The notes under the pieces were generated by a model. That model was not told the origin of the DNA, did not search any database, and saw only the letters and a list, made by a program, of their open reading frames with translations. From Pseudomonas frederiksbergensis (GTDB taxonomy: Bacteria; Pseudomonadota; Gammaproteobacteria; Pseudomonadales; Pseudomonadaceae): 64,000 nt of DNA. Of the stretch, positions 8,081 through 16,984 are shown piece after piece (within the stretch, counting starts at the first letter, position 1; the number at the start of each line of letters is the position of its first letter). A program made the translations under genes and the position numbers. The stretch lies in NCBI RefSeq assembly GCF_000802155.2, contig NZ_JQGJ02000022.1, positions 1 through 64,000 on the forward strand, read 5' to 3'.

Positions 8081-8842
8081 ATGCCATTTCGCTATTTCAT
8101 CAAACAACTTTTATTGCCGCCCGGCATTCTTTTGTTGCTGCTGGCGCTCGCCTGGTGGTGGCGCAACTCACGGCCGCGCCTGGCCCGCTGGTGTTTTGCC
8201 GTGGGGCTGGGTGGTTTCTGGTTGATGAGCCTGCCGGTGATGGTGCAATGGAGCGCCAAGGCATTGGAGCGTGAACCGCCCCTGCTGCCTGGAGAATGGA
8301 CGACCCTGGCCCAGCGTGCCGATGCCATTGTGGTGCTGGGTTCCGGTCGTGAGCGCGGCGACCTGGCCTGGGGCGCCGACCAGCCCACCGGCATCGGCCT
8401 GGAGCGACAGCGTTACGCGGCGCGGCTGGCCAAGGCGTCCGGGCTGCCGGTGCTCACCAGCGGCGGCTTGCACTACGGAACCCCGCCCAGCGAGGCGAAG
8501 CTGATGGCCGACTCGATGCTCGATGACTTCGGCGTGGCCGTGCGTTGGCAGGAAGAGCGTAGCCGCACCACGTGGGAAAACGCCCAGATGGGCGCCGAGA
8601 TCCTGCTGCCCGCAGGTATCAAGCGAGTCGTGGTGGTCACCCAGGCTTGGCACATGTCGCGGGCGGTTTGGAGTTTCGAGCGTTCGGGTTTTGAAGTGGT
8701 GCCGGCGCCTGTCGGGTTCCTGGGTCAGGACAACGCCCGGCCACTGGGTGGCTGGATGCCGGAGTTCAAGGCGATCTGGCAATCCGGGCAGTTGATGAAC
8801 GAGGCGGCGGGGCTGGTGGGGTATTGGTTGTTCTATCGCTGA
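8081..8842 (+). CDS. YdcF/ElyC family membrane protein (DUF218)
   Basis: Protein of 253 residues with two N-terminal membrane segments (about 8-28 and 36-55), then a DUF218 domain containing DAIVVLGSGRE, TSGGL, ERSRTTWENA and VTQAWHMSRAV. The family includes E. coli ElyC, SanA and YdcF, linked to envelope and peptidoglycan precursor homeostasis; the exact reaction is not settled. The DUF218 domain probably faces the periplasm. The gene stands alone, convergent with lnt across a REP palindrome. Confidence 0.85.
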   Translation: MPFRYFIKQLLLPPGILLLLLALAWWWRNSRPRLARWCFAVGLGGFWLMSLPVMVQWSAKALEREPPLLPGEWTTLAQRADAIVVLGSGRERGDLAWGADQPTGIGLERQRYAARLAKASGLPVLTSGGLHYGTPPSEAKLMADSMLDDFGVAVRWQEERSRTTWENAQMGAEILLPAGIKRVVVVTQAWHMSRAVWSFERSGFEVVPAPVGFLGQDNARPLGGWMPEFKAIWQSGQLMNEAAGLVGYWLFYR

Positions 8843-8871
8843 CACACCGCGTGGAGCGAAGTGATAGCTGT

Positions 8872-8901
8872 TGTGGCGAGGGAGCAAGCTCCCTCGCCAC
8901 A
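8872..8901. repeat. REP palindrome between convergent genes
   Basis: Perfect 30-bp palindrome with 14-bp arms (TGTGGCGAGGGAGC and its complement) around AA. It lies between the convergent ydcF-like gene and lnt and could act as a two-way terminator. Confidence 0.85.
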
Positions 8902-8927
8902 GGGTTTTCATTCACATGGGGAACGAG

Positions 8928-10451
8928 TTAAACCGTCTTGGCCATCCGGCTCGCCACCAACGCCCAGCCCAGCAGCAACACGCACAGGAGGATCAGCGGC
9001 CACGAGCGCCATTGCAGGTACGGCGTCAGTTCGTGCATCGGCACCACTTCGCCATAGAGGATGCCGCGTTGGAACTGTGGGATCTGTGCGGTGATCTGGC
9101 CGAAGGGGTTGATCAGGCCGGTCACGCCATTGTTGGTGGCGCGAATCATCCAGCGGCCGGCCTCCAAGGCGCGCATCTGGGCCATTTGCAGGTGCTGCAG
9201 CGGGCCGATCGAGGTGCCGAACCAGGTGTCGTTGCTGATGGTCAGCAGCAGGTCGCTTCTCGCTGAGAGACTGGCGGCGAATTCCGGGTACACCACTTCA
9301 TAGCAAATGAACGGCGCGATCTGGTAACCCTTGGCCTGGAGCAATGGCTGGTCAGCCGGGCCACGGGCGAAATCCGACATCGGCAGGTCGAAAAAGGCGA
9401 TCAGCCCACGCAGCAGATCCTGCAATGGCACGTATTCGCCGAAAGGCACCAGCTTTTGCTTCAGGTAAGTGCCGTCACCTTCGCCGGTCACGGTGATGCC
9501 ATTGAAGTAGCGTTTTTCGTGGCGCACTTCCTGGCGAATCGGGACGCCAGTGATCAGCGCTGAACGCCGCTCGGCGGCGAAACTGCCCATCATGTCCAGG
9601 TAGCCCTGGGCCGATTCCTTTAAGACCGGCACGGCGGTTTCCGGCCAGACCAGCAGATCGACGCGCTTGGAGGTGAAACTCATGTCGCGATACAGCGCCA
9701 GTTGCGCGTTGAGCTGCTCGGGATCCCACTTCATGCTTTGTTCGATGTTGCCCTGGATCGCCGCGACACTCAGCGGATCGCCCGAAGGGCTGGTCCAGGC
9801 GTGTCCTTTGAGCGCGATGCCGGCCGCCCATGGGCCGATCAGCAACGCCACGCCCGCGACGATGAAGGCCTTGCGTCCGGAACGCAGCAACCGGGGCGCG
9901 TTGTAGAGCAATGCGGCGGTCAGGGCCAGTGTGAAGGAAATCAGCCACATACCTCCCAGCGGCGCGAGGCCGGCGAGCGGGCCGTCGAGCTGGCTGTAGC
10001 CGGAGTAAAGCCAAGGGAAACCGGTCAGGAACCAGCCACGAAACGCTTCCTGGCCCAACCACAGCGCGGCGAAGGCCAGGGCATCGGCCAATGGCGCCTC
10101 GTTACGGCGCAACCAGCGCGCCCAGAGCCAGGCGGGCAGGGCGAAGAACCAGGCGATGGCGGCGATGAACAGCAGCATCAAGAAGCCGGCGAGCAGCACC
10201 GAGGCGCCGCCGAAGTTATGGATGCTGACGTAGATCCAACTGGTGCCGGCGCCAAACAGGCCAAAACCGAAGCACCAGCCACGACCCAAGGCCTGGCGCG
10301 GTGAAAGCTCACGCAGCCCGGCATAGAACAACCCGACCGCCAGCAATGCCAGCGGCCAGATGTCAAAGGGCGCCAGGGCCAGGGTGGTGATCGCGCCAGC
10401 CACCACGGCCAGCAGGTTACCGGGCCAGCCGGGGCGGGTTATCCAGCGCAT
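8928..10451 (-). CDS. lnt: Apolipoprotein N-acyltransferase
   Basis: Inner-membrane enzyme of 507 residues that adds the third acyl chain to the N-terminal Cys of lipoproteins, using phospholipid. The first about 220 residues hold six to seven membrane segments. The periplasmic nitrilase-like domain carries the triad: Glu 271 in WPETAVP, Lys in KQKLVPFGEYVP and Cys in FICYEV. A last membrane helix (WPLILLCVLLLGWALVA) closes the protein. It follows corC by 27 nt at the end of the phoH-ybeY-corC-lnt group. Confidence 0.96.
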   Translation of the reverse strand: MRWITRPGWPGNLLAVVAGAITTLALAPFDIWPLALLAVGLFYAGLRELSPRQALGRGWCFGFGLFGAGTSWIYVSIHNFGGASVLLAGFLMLLFIAAIAWFFALPAWLWARWLRRNEAPLADALAFAALWLGQEAFRGWFLTGFPWLYSGYSQLDGPLAGLAPLGGMWLISFTLALTAALLYNAPRLLRSGRKAFIVAGVALLIGPWAAGIALKGHAWTSPSGDPLSVAAIQGNIEQSMKWDPEQLNAQLALYRDMSFTSKRVDLLVWPETAVPVLKESAQGYLDMMGSFAAERRSALITGVPIRQEVRHEKRYFNGITVTGEGDGTYLKQKLVPFGEYVPLQDLLRGLIAFFDLPMSDFARGPADQPLLQAKGYQIAPFICYEVVYPEFAASLSARSDLLLTISNDTWFGTSIGPLQHLQMAQMRALEAGRWMIRATNNGVTGLINPFGQITAQIPQFQRGILYGEVVPMHELTPYLQWRSWPLILLCVLLLGWALVASRMAKTV

Positions 10452-10478
10452 TTTTGTCCTTAGCGGGTCTTGAAAGGG

Positions 10479-11318
10479 TTATCGGCCAATGGGTGACAGG
10501 CGCAGCAGATGGATCCGGCGGCTGTCGGCATTCAGGATGCGGAAGCGCCAGGAGCCGATCTCCGTCGTTTCATTGCGCTTGGGCAGGTGGCCGAAAGCAC
10601 TCATCACCAGGCCGCCGACGGTGTCGAACTCATCATCGGAGAATTCGCTGTCGAAGAACTCGTTGAAGTTTTCGATCGGCGTCAGGGCCTTGATCAGGAA
10701 ATCACCGCTGGGCAGTGGCTTGATGTAGCTGTCTTCCTCGACATCGTGCTCGTCCTCGATGTCGCCGACGATCTGTTCGAGCACGTCTTCAATGGTGACC
10801 AGCCCGGCCACGCCGCCGTATTCGTCGATGACGATGGCCATGTGGTTGTGGTTGGCGCGGAATTCACGCAACAGCACGTTCAGGCGCTTCGACTCGGGCA
10901 CGAACGTGGCCGGACGCAGCAAATCCTTGATGTTGAAGCTGTCGCCGTTCTCCTGGAGGATCAGCGGCAGCAGGTCCTTGGCCAGCAGCACGCCCATGAC
11001 ATCGTCATGGCTCTCGCCAACGACCGGATAGCGCGAGTGAGCGGAGTCGACCACGGCGGGCAGGAATTCGCGGGGAGTCTGGGTCGCCTTGATGCTGACC
11101 ATCTGCGAGCGCGGGACCATGATGTCGCGCACTTGCAGGTCAGCCACCTGGATGGCGCCTTCGACGATGGCCAGCGCTTCGCTGTCCAGCAATTTGTTCT
11201 GGTGTGCATCGCGCAGCAGCTCCAGCAGCTCCTGGCGGTTTTTCGGCTCATGGGCAAAAGCCTGGGTGAGCTTGCCCAGCCATGACTTCTGCCCGTTGGT
11301 CGATCGATCTTCGCTCAT
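10479..11318 (-). CDS. corC: CorC/HlyC family CBS-domain protein
   Basis: Cytoplasmic protein of 279 residues (YbeX/CorC). It has paired CBS domains from about 70 to 190 (VRDIMVPRSQMVSI; VIDEYGGVAGLVTIEDVLEQIVGDI) and a C-terminal CorC_HlyC domain. It lacks the membrane DUF21 domain of the longer transporters. E. coli CorC was tied to magnesium/cobalt efflux; YbeX has more recently been linked to ribosome maturation, which fits its place between ybeY and lnt. Confidence 0.92.
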   Translation of the reverse strand: MSEDRSTNGQKSWLGKLTQAFAHEPKNRQELLELLRDAHQNKLLDSEALAIVEGAIQVADLQVRDIMVPRSQMVSIKATQTPREFLPAVVDSAHSRYPVVGESHDDVMGVLLAKDLLPLILQENGDSFNIKDLLRPATFVPESKRLNVLLREFRANHNHMAIVIDEYGGVAGLVTIEDVLEQIVGDIEDEHDVEEDSYIKPLPSGDFLIKALTPIENFNEFFDSEFSDDEFDTVGGLVMSAFGHLPKRNETTEIGSWRFRILNADSRRIHLLRLSPIGR

Positions 11319-11357
11319 AGCGATTACTCTGAATCCTTTGTCGTTACAGTTGATGTA

Positions 11358-11816
11358 TCAGTGTTCGTCGCCGGCATACGGGTCGGGATGATCCAGCTCG
11401 GCAAGCAACGTTCGTTCCAGTGCTTCCATCTCTTCGGCTTCGTCATCTTCTATATGGTCGTAACCCAGCAGATGCAAGCAGCCGTGAATCACCAGATGGG
11501 CCCAGTGGGCCTCGGGGGCCTTGTCTTGTTCCGCCGCTTCGCGCTCCACCACCGGGACGCAGATCACCAGGTCGCCCAGCAGCGGTATGTCGAGCAGTTC
11601 ATCGGGTACGTCGGCGGGAAAGGACAACACGTTGGTGGCGTAGTCCTTCTGCCGCCAGGTGTGGTTCAGCTCCCGGCCTTCGGCTTCGTCCACCAGGCGG
11701 ATCGTCAGCTCCGAGTCGGCGCTGCGCTGGCGCAGGGCCAGTTCGCACCATTGGCGGAACTGCGCTTCGCTGGGGGCGGGGTGTTCGCAGGCCACTTGCA
11801 AGTCGAGTTCAAGCAT
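11358..11816 (-). CDS. ybeY: Endoribonuclease YbeY
   Basis: Metal-dependent RNase of 152 residues involved in 16S rRNA 3'-end maturation and ribosome quality control. The zinc site motif HGCLHLLGYDH (three His) is intact and is followed by the acidic stretch DDEAEEMEALE. The ATG at 11816 gives MLELDLQVACEHP. It overlaps the end of phoH by 8 nt, so the two are probably translationally coupled. Confidence 0.95.
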   Translation of the reverse strand: MLELDLQVACEHPAPSEAQFRQWCELALRQRSADSELTIRLVDEAEGRELNHTWRQKDYATNVLSFPADVPDELLDIPLLGDLVICVPVVEREAAEQDKAPEAHWAHLVIHGCLHLLGYDHIEDDEAEEMEALERTLLAELDHPDPYAGDEH

Positions 11817-12819
11817 TGTGGCGATTGCCTTTGCTTTCGGCCGAATTTTCATCGGCGCGCTGCTCGAAACGCTCGTAGGCTTCGACAATGCGCTGCACCA
11901 ATGGATGGCGCACGACGTCCTTGGGCATGAAGTGCGTGAAACTGATGCCTGGCACGTCCTTGAGGACCTGGATTACATGGTTGAGCCCGGACTTGGTGCC
12001 TCGGGGCAGGTCGACCTGGGTGATGTCCCCGGTGATGACAGCGGTGGAGCCGAAGCCGATCCGGGTCAGGAACATCTTCATCTGCTCGACGGTGGTGTTC
12101 TGGCTTTCGTCGAGGATGATGAAGCTGTTGTTCAGGGTCCGGCCGCGCATGTAGGCCAGCGGCGCGACTTCGATGACCTGGCGCTCGATCAGCTTGGCGA
12201 CGTATTCGAAGCCGAGCATTTCATACAGCGCGTCGTAGAGCGGGCGCAGGTATGGGTCGATCTTCTGGGTCAGGTCGCCGGGCAGGAAGCCGAGTTTTTC
12301 ACCGGCTTCGACGGCGGGGCGCACCAGCAGGATGCGGCGAACCTGTTCACGCTCCAGCGCATCGACGGCGCAAGCCACGGCCAGGTAGGTCTTGCCGGTA
12401 CCGGCCGGGCCGATGCCGAAGTTGATGTCGTTGCCGAGGATTTCCTTCACGTAGCGCTGCTGATTCAAGCCGCGAGGGCGAATCATGCCTTTTTTCGTGC
12501 GCAGGGCCACGGCAGGTTCCGCTGGGGCGTGGTTGTCGAGCTCTTCGACCGCCGATTCCTGCAGGAACAGGTGGACCATGTCCGGAGACAGCTCGCTCGC
12601 CTTGGTTTCCCGATAGAGACGGCGCAGCAGGTTTTCCGCGGAGGTGGTGTGCTTGGGGTCGCCGATCAGTTCGAACTGGTTTCCGCGGTTGCGGATCTCG
12701 ATGGCCAGGCGCTGTTCGATCAAGCGCAGGTGCTCGTCGAATTGCCCGCACAGATTGGCGAAGCGGCGAGCCTCAAAGGGCTCGAGAATGAAACGATGTG
12801 GTTCGATGGGTGCGTTCAA
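11809..12819 (-). CDS. ybeZ: PhoH-like ATPase
   Basis: PhoH family NTPase (YbeZ), 336 residues with the proposed start. The Walker A motif is GPAGTGKTYLAVA and the Walker B region is FIILDESQNTT. The partner in the adjacent gene, YbeY, is the known functional associate. I propose a TTG start at 12819, which gives the family N-terminus NAPIEPHRFILEPFEARRF. No ATG lies close by, and the upstream extension has no family character. The gene lies downstream of miaB across a REP doublet. Confidence 0.92.
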   Translation of the reverse strand: MNAPIEPHRFILEPFEARRFANLCGQFDEHLRLIEQRLAIEIRNRGNQFELIGDPKHTTSAENLLRRLYRETKASELSPDMVHLFLQESAVEELDNHAPAEPAVALRTKKGMIRPRGLNQQRYVKEILGNDINFGIGPAGTGKTYLAVACAVDALEREQVRRILLVRPAVEAGEKLGFLPGDLTQKIDPYLRPLYDALYEMLGFEYVAKLIERQVIEVAPLAYMRGRTLNNSFIILDESQNTTVEQMKMFLTRIGFGSTAVITGDITQVDLPRGTKSGLNHVIQVLKDVPGISFTHFMPKDVVRHPLVQRIVEAYERFEQRADENSAESKGNRHNA

Positions 12820-12932
12820 GGTCGTTTTTAGCCGCCCAGGGGCAATTAAGATGAAATCAAGGATAACGCCAGTAGGCTGGGTGCGAAAGGTCTTAAGCAG
12901 GCGAATCTGATCACAGGGCTTGGCACGATTCG

Positions 12933-13024
12933 CTGTGGGGGCGCGCTTGCTCGCGATGGGGGGTCTCACATCCAACATGGATATTGGCTGTGATACCGCC
13001 TTCGCGAGCAAGCCCGCCCGCAGG
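12933..13024. repeat. REP doublet (REPIN-like)
   Basis: Two inverted REP elements, CTGTGGGGGCGCGCTTGC and GCGAGCAAGCCCGCCCGCAG, surround a spacer containing CCAACATGGATATTGG, itself an imperfect palindrome. They lie between miaB and the phoH-like gene. Confidence 0.8.
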
Positions 13025-13035
13025 GGATTGTGTTG

Positions 13036-14364
13036 TTACTGGACCAGCGAACCCCGCAGGGAGTGCGGCTGCGCGGCGTCGATGTGCACGTCGGCGAACT
13101 GGCCGATCAGGGCCGGGGTGTCGCAGCGGAAGTTGACGATGCGGTTGTTTTCCGTGCGGCCCTGCAGTTCGCCCGGGTCTTTTTTCGAATAGTCAGTCAC
13201 CAGGATCCGCTGGACGGAGCCGACCATTTGTCGGCTGATCTCGAAACCTTGCTGGTTCAGACGATGCTGCAAGGCGTTGAGTCGTTCCTTTTTGACTTCT
13301 TCCGGGGTCTCGTCCGCGAGATCGGCTGCCGGCGTGCCGGGGCGTTGGCTGTAGACGAAGGAATAGGAAAAATCGAAGCCCACGTCTTCGATCAGCTTCA
13401 TGGTCTGCTGGAAGTCTTTCTCGGTTTCGCCGGGGAAACCGACGATGAAGTCCGAGCTGATGCAGATCCCAGGCACTGCCGCGCGCAACTTGCGCAGCTT
13501 GGATTTGTACTCCAATGCCGTGTGGTTGCGCTTCATGGCCGCAAGGATCCGGTCGGAACCCGATTGCACTGGCAGGTGCAGGTGCTTGACCAGCTCGGGG
13601 ACTTCGGCGTGGGCCTGGATCAGGCTGTCGGAGAACTCCAGCGGATGAGACGTGGTATAGCGGATGCGGTCGATGCCATCCACCGCCGCCACCACGCGGA
13701 TCAGCTCGGCGAGGTCCGCCAGGCGCCCATCATGGGTCAGGCCGCGATAGCCGTTGACGTTCTGCCCCAGCAGGGTCACTTCACGCACGCCGTTTTCCGC
13801 CAGGTGGATGATCTCGGCGATCACATCATCGAACGGCCGGCTGACTTCTTCGCCGCGGGTATAGGGCACCACGCAGAAGGTGCAGTACTTGCTGCAGCCT
13901 TCCATCACCGACACATAGGCGCTGGGGCCGTCGATGCGCGGCTCGGGCAGGTGGTCGAACTTTTCGATTTCAGGGAACGAAACGTCGACTTGCGGCAACT
14001 TGGTCACGCGCGCGGCGTCGATCATCTCGGGCAGGCGGTGCAGTGTCTGCGGGCCGAAGACAACGTCCACGTAGGGCGCACGATCACGGATGGCGGCGCC
14101 TTCCTGGCTGGCGACGCAGCCGCCGACCGCGATGACCATCTCCGGGTTGGCGAGCTTCAGTTCACGCCAGCGGCCGAGCTGGGAATACACCCGGTCCTGG
14201 GCGCGCTCGCGGATCGAGCAGGTGTTGAGCAGGATTACGTCCGCGTCTTCGGCGCGGGCGGTAACTTCCAGGGCCTGGTGTTCGCCCAGCAGATCGACCA
14301 TGCGCGAGCTGTCGTACTCGTTCATCTGGCAACCGTGGGTTTCGATGTAAAGCTTCTTGGCCAT
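13036..14364 (-). CDS. miaB: tRNA-2-methylthio-N6-dimethylallyladenosine synthase
   Basis: Radical-SAM methylthiotransferase of 442 residues. It makes ms2i6A37 in tRNAs that read UNN codons. The N-terminal UPF0004 domain begins ETHGCQMN, the radical-SAM cluster is CSKYCTFC, and a C-terminal TRAM domain ends the protein. The ATG at 14364 gives MAKKLYIETHG; a frame 16 codons longer is not family-like. Divergent from the DUF1820 gene. Confidence 0.97.
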   Translation of the reverse strand: MAKKLYIETHGCQMNEYDSSRMVDLLGEHQALEVTARAEDADVILLNTCSIRERAQDRVYSQLGRWRELKLANPEMVIAVGGCVASQEGAAIRDRAPYVDVVFGPQTLHRLPEMIDAARVTKLPQVDVSFPEIEKFDHLPEPRIDGPSAYVSVMEGCSKYCTFCVVPYTRGEEVSRPFDDVIAEIIHLAENGVREVTLLGQNVNGYRGLTHDGRLADLAELIRVVAAVDGIDRIRYTTSHPLEFSDSLIQAHAEVPELVKHLHLPVQSGSDRILAAMKRNHTALEYKSKLRKLRAAVPGICISSDFIVGFPGETEKDFQQTMKLIEDVGFDFSYSFVYSQRPGTPAADLADETPEEVKKERLNALQHRLNQQGFEISRQMVGSVQRILVTDYSKKDPGELQGRTENNRIVNFRCDTPALIGQFADVHIDAAQPHSLRGSLVQ

Positions 14365-14497
14365 GGACGGGGTCATCACGTGATTCAAAGAACCGCGCAT
14401 TATAGGCAACAAGTCCCCCAGTTCCTACCGCTGTGCGAGCAGTGGCTATGCTATAGTTCGCGCCCTCATTTTTACCCGCCGATGTGTTTCGCCAGCC

Positions 14498-14827
14498 ATG
14501 ACCAAACGTGAAGCTCCAATCTACAAGGTGATTTTCCTCAACCAGGGCCAGGTGTTCGAAATGTACGCCAAGCAGATCTATCAGAGTGATCTGTGGGGTT
14601 TCCTGGAAGTGGAAGAATTCGTCTTTGGCGAGCGCACGCAAGTGGTCGTCGACCCGAGCGAAGAAAAGCTCAAGGCGCAGTTCGAAGGCGTGGTGCGCAG
14701 CTTCGTGCCGATGCATTCGATTGTGCGCATCGATGAAGTCGAGCGCCTGGGCACGCCGAAAATCAGCGAAGCGCGCGGCGCGGTCGGCAATGTGATGCCG
14801 TTTCCGATGCCGATGCCCGAGAAGTAA
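14498..14827 (+). CDS. DUF1820 family protein
   Basis: Cytoplasmic protein of 109 residues. It reads TKREAPIYKVIFLNQGQV and contains YAKQIYQSDLWGFLEVEEFVF, then QVVVDPSEEKL, which I recognise as the DUF1820 family common next to miaB in pseudomonads. Function unknown. It ends in a Pro/Met-rich tail. Confidence 0.85.
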   Translation: MTKREAPIYKVIFLNQGQVFEMYAKQIYQSDLWGFLEVEEFVFGERTQVVVDPSEEKLKAQFEGVVRSFVPMHSIVRIDEVERLGTPKISEARGAVGNVMPFPMPMPEK

Positions 14828-14855
14828 ACCTGTCGATAAGTTGAGCGCAGCCCTT

Positions 14856-14885
14856 TGTGGCGAGGGAGCAAGCTTCCTCGCCACA
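14856..14885. repeat. REP palindrome between convergent genes
   Basis: Nearly perfect 30-bp palindrome (TGTGGCGAGGGAGC-AA-GCTTCCTCGCCACA) between the convergent DUF1820 and Sel1-repeat genes. Confidence 0.8.
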
Positions 14886-14900
14886 GGGGCCGCAGTGAAT

Positions 14901-15455
14901 TCAGGGCAGCGGCGAGAAGGGCGTACGCCCGTCGGCGTTCTGCAATTCCATCAGGTACTTGCGAAAGATCTGCCCCAGCACCTGGGTGGCCACTTCCAAC
15001 TCATCCCGGGGCATCTGCTCGGCGACCTCGTCGGCGGTGTCCAGGGCTTCTTCGGCACCATTGACCGCCGCCATCTTCAACACGATGTAGGCCTGGACAT
15101 TGTTGGCCGGTACACCTTCACCATGGAAGAACATGCCGCCGAGCTTGAACTGCGCCTGGGCATGGCCTTGCAGCGAGGCTTTTTCGAAGTAGTTGAGGGC
15201 TTGCTTGAGGTCGCGGGGCGCCGCCTTGCCGTCGTAGTAGAACTCGCCCAACTCGTATTGCGCTTGCGCGTCGCCCGCGTCGGCCGCTTTTTGACAGGCG
15301 TCGAGTGCCGGTGCGAGATCTTGTGGCTGGGTGTTGAGGGTGCAACGGCCCATCGCCGGGATCAACAACGAGTTACCGCCTGCCTGTGCATGAACGAGCA
15401 GGGGCTGAAGGAGCAACAGGCAGCCCAAGGCAAGGGTGCGGCCGGTGCGGTTCAT
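14901..15455 (-). CDS. Sel1-repeat/TPR secreted protein
   Basis: Predicted periplasmic protein of 184 residues. The signal peptide (MNRTGRTLALGCLLLLQPLLVHAQA) should be cut after about residue 24. Residues about 65-135 hold two Sel1-like repeats (DAQAQYELGEFYYDGKAA; HAQAQFKLGGMFFHGEGV), which form short alpha-solenoids for protein contacts. The start at 15455 places the signal peptide at the N-terminus. Lies downstream of hemL on the same strand but across a hairpin, so is probably a separate transcript. Partner unknown. Confidence 0.85.
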   Translation of the reverse strand: MNRTGRTLALGCLLLLQPLLVHAQAGGNSLLIPAMGRCTLNTQPQDLAPALDACQKAADAGDAQAQYELGEFYYDGKAAPRDLKQALNYFEKASLQGHAQAQFKLGGMFFHGEGVPANNVQAYIVLKMAAVNGAEEALDTADEVAEQMPRDELEVATQVLGQIFRKYLMELQNADGRTPFSPLP

Positions 15456-15631
15456 GGGAATCGACTTACCTCTGAGGGGCGCGTGGATCCTCCGGGGGAT
15501 CCAATAAGCGCGCATTATGAAATAAGCGGGGCCATCCTTACAAAGTCTTTACTCGTTTTTCTACTGCAAAGGAACCGCAGCGACGGTTTGTTGGGCAGAT
15601 CTGTAAGAAAAGGCAAGGTAGGCCATGGCCA

Positions 15632-15665
15632 ATAACTGACGCTGGTGTCAGCCAACGTCAGTTAT
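15632..15665. terminator. Hairpin after hemL
   Basis: Inverted repeat with 10-bp arms ATAACTGACG / CGTCAGTTAT and a smaller inner CTG/CAG stem. It begins a few bases past the hemL stop codon. No clear T-run follows, so termination is inferred from position. Confidence 0.5.
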
Positions 15666-15673
15666 CCACAGGC

Positions 15674-16957
15674 TTATTTCAGCGCTGCGAAGGCGCGTTC
15701 AGCTGCGTCTAGGGTGATCTTCAGTTCCGCCTCGCCATGGGCAATGGAAGTGAAGCCGGCTTCGAACGCGCTTGGTGCCAGGTAGACGCCGCCTTCGAGC
15801 ATCAAGTGGAAGAAGCGCTTGAAGCGGTCGGCGTCGCTGGCCATCACGTCGTCGAAGGTCACGATGTCATCGGCGCCGCTGAAATACAGGCCGAACATGC
15901 CGCCGGCCTGGGTGGTGACGAACGGAATGCCTGCCGCATCGGCACGCACTTGCAAGCCATCGAGCAGGCGCGTGGTGAAGTCGGTCAGTTCGGCGTGGAA
16001 GCCCGGGCGGCTGATCAGGCGCAGGGTGGTCAGGCCGGCGGCCATCGCCAACGGGTTGCCCGACAGCGTGCCGGCCTGGTAGACCGGGCCCAGTGGCGCG
16101 ATGCATTCCATGATCGCGCGCTTGCCGCCGAAGCAGCCGACCGGCATGCCGCCGCCGATGATCTTGCCGAAGGTGCTCAAATCCGGCGTCACGCCGTAAT
16201 GGGCCTGGGCGCCGCCGAGGGCGACGCGGAAGCCGGTCATCACTTCGTCGAAAATCAACACCACGCCATGCTGGTCGCACAGGCTGCGCAGGCCTTCGAG
16301 GAAACCCGGCGCCGGCGGCACGCAGTTCATGTTGCCGGCCACCGGCTCGACGATGATGCACGCCACTTCCTGGCCGACTTCGCCGAGCATCTTCTCGACT
16401 TCTTCAAGATCGTTGAACGGCAATGTCAGCGTGTGTTTGGCGAACGCCGCCGGCACGCCCGCGGAGCTTGGCACGCCTTGGGTCAACGCGCCGGAACCGG
16501 CCTTGACCAGCAGGCTGTCGGAATGGCCGTGGTAGCAGCCTTCGAACTTGATGATGCTGTCGCGGCCGGTGTAGCCGCGGGCCAGGCGGATCGCACTCAT
16601 GGTCGCTTCGGTGCCGGAGCTGACCATGCGCACCATTTCCATCGACGGCACGATGGAGCAGACAAGGTCCGCCATCTCGGTTTCCATCGCGGTCGGGGCG
16701 CCGTAGGACAGGCCGTGTTCCAACTGCTTGCGCACGGCATCCAGCACGTCCGGATGGCTGTGGCCCAGGATCATCGGGCCCCACGAGCCCACGTAGTCAA
16801 CGTAGCGCTTGTCGTCTTCGTCGGTGACGTAGGCGCCTTCGGCATGCTTGAAGAACAACGGGGTGCCGCCGACGCTCTTGAACGCACGAACGGGCGAGTT
16901 CACGCCGCCGGGGATGTGTTTCTGGGCGTTGGCAAACAGGGTTTCGGAACGGGACAT
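15674..16957 (-). CDS. hemL: Glutamate-1-semialdehyde 2,1-aminomutase
   Basis: PLP enzyme of 427 residues that converts glutamate-1-semialdehyde to 5-aminolevulinate in the C5 haem pathway. The PLP lysine lies in FGKIIGGGMPVG, and the family sequences GGVNSPVRAFKSVGG and AGTLSGNPLAMAAG are present. Probably cotranscribed with thiD and thiE; it begins 27 nt after thiE. Confidence 0.97.
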   Translation of the reverse strand: MSRSETLFANAQKHIPGGVNSPVRAFKSVGGTPLFFKHAEGAYVTDEDDKRYVDYVGSWGPMILGHSHPDVLDAVRKQLEHGLSYGAPTAMETEMADLVCSIVPSMEMVRMVSSGTEATMSAIRLARGYTGRDSIIKFEGCYHGHSDSLLVKAGSGALTQGVPSSAGVPAAFAKHTLTLPFNDLEEVEKMLGEVGQEVACIIVEPVAGNMNCVPPAPGFLEGLRSLCDQHGVVLIFDEVMTGFRVALGGAQAHYGVTPDLSTFGKIIGGGMPVGCFGGKRAIMECIAPLGPVYQAGTLSGNPLAMAAGLTTLRLISRPGFHAELTDFTTRLLDGLQVRADAAGIPFVTTQAGGMFGLYFSGADDIVTFDDVMASDADRFKRFFHLMLEGGVYLAPSAFEAGFTSIAHGEAELKITLDAAERAFAALK

Positions 16958-16984
16958 GGCAGGGCTCTCGAAAACGGAAAATGA

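Noticed and set aside
13030..14511. Plus-strand frame of about 490 codons
   Set aside because: Antisense to miaB, with the His/Ala/Gly/Asp-rich composition of a shadow.
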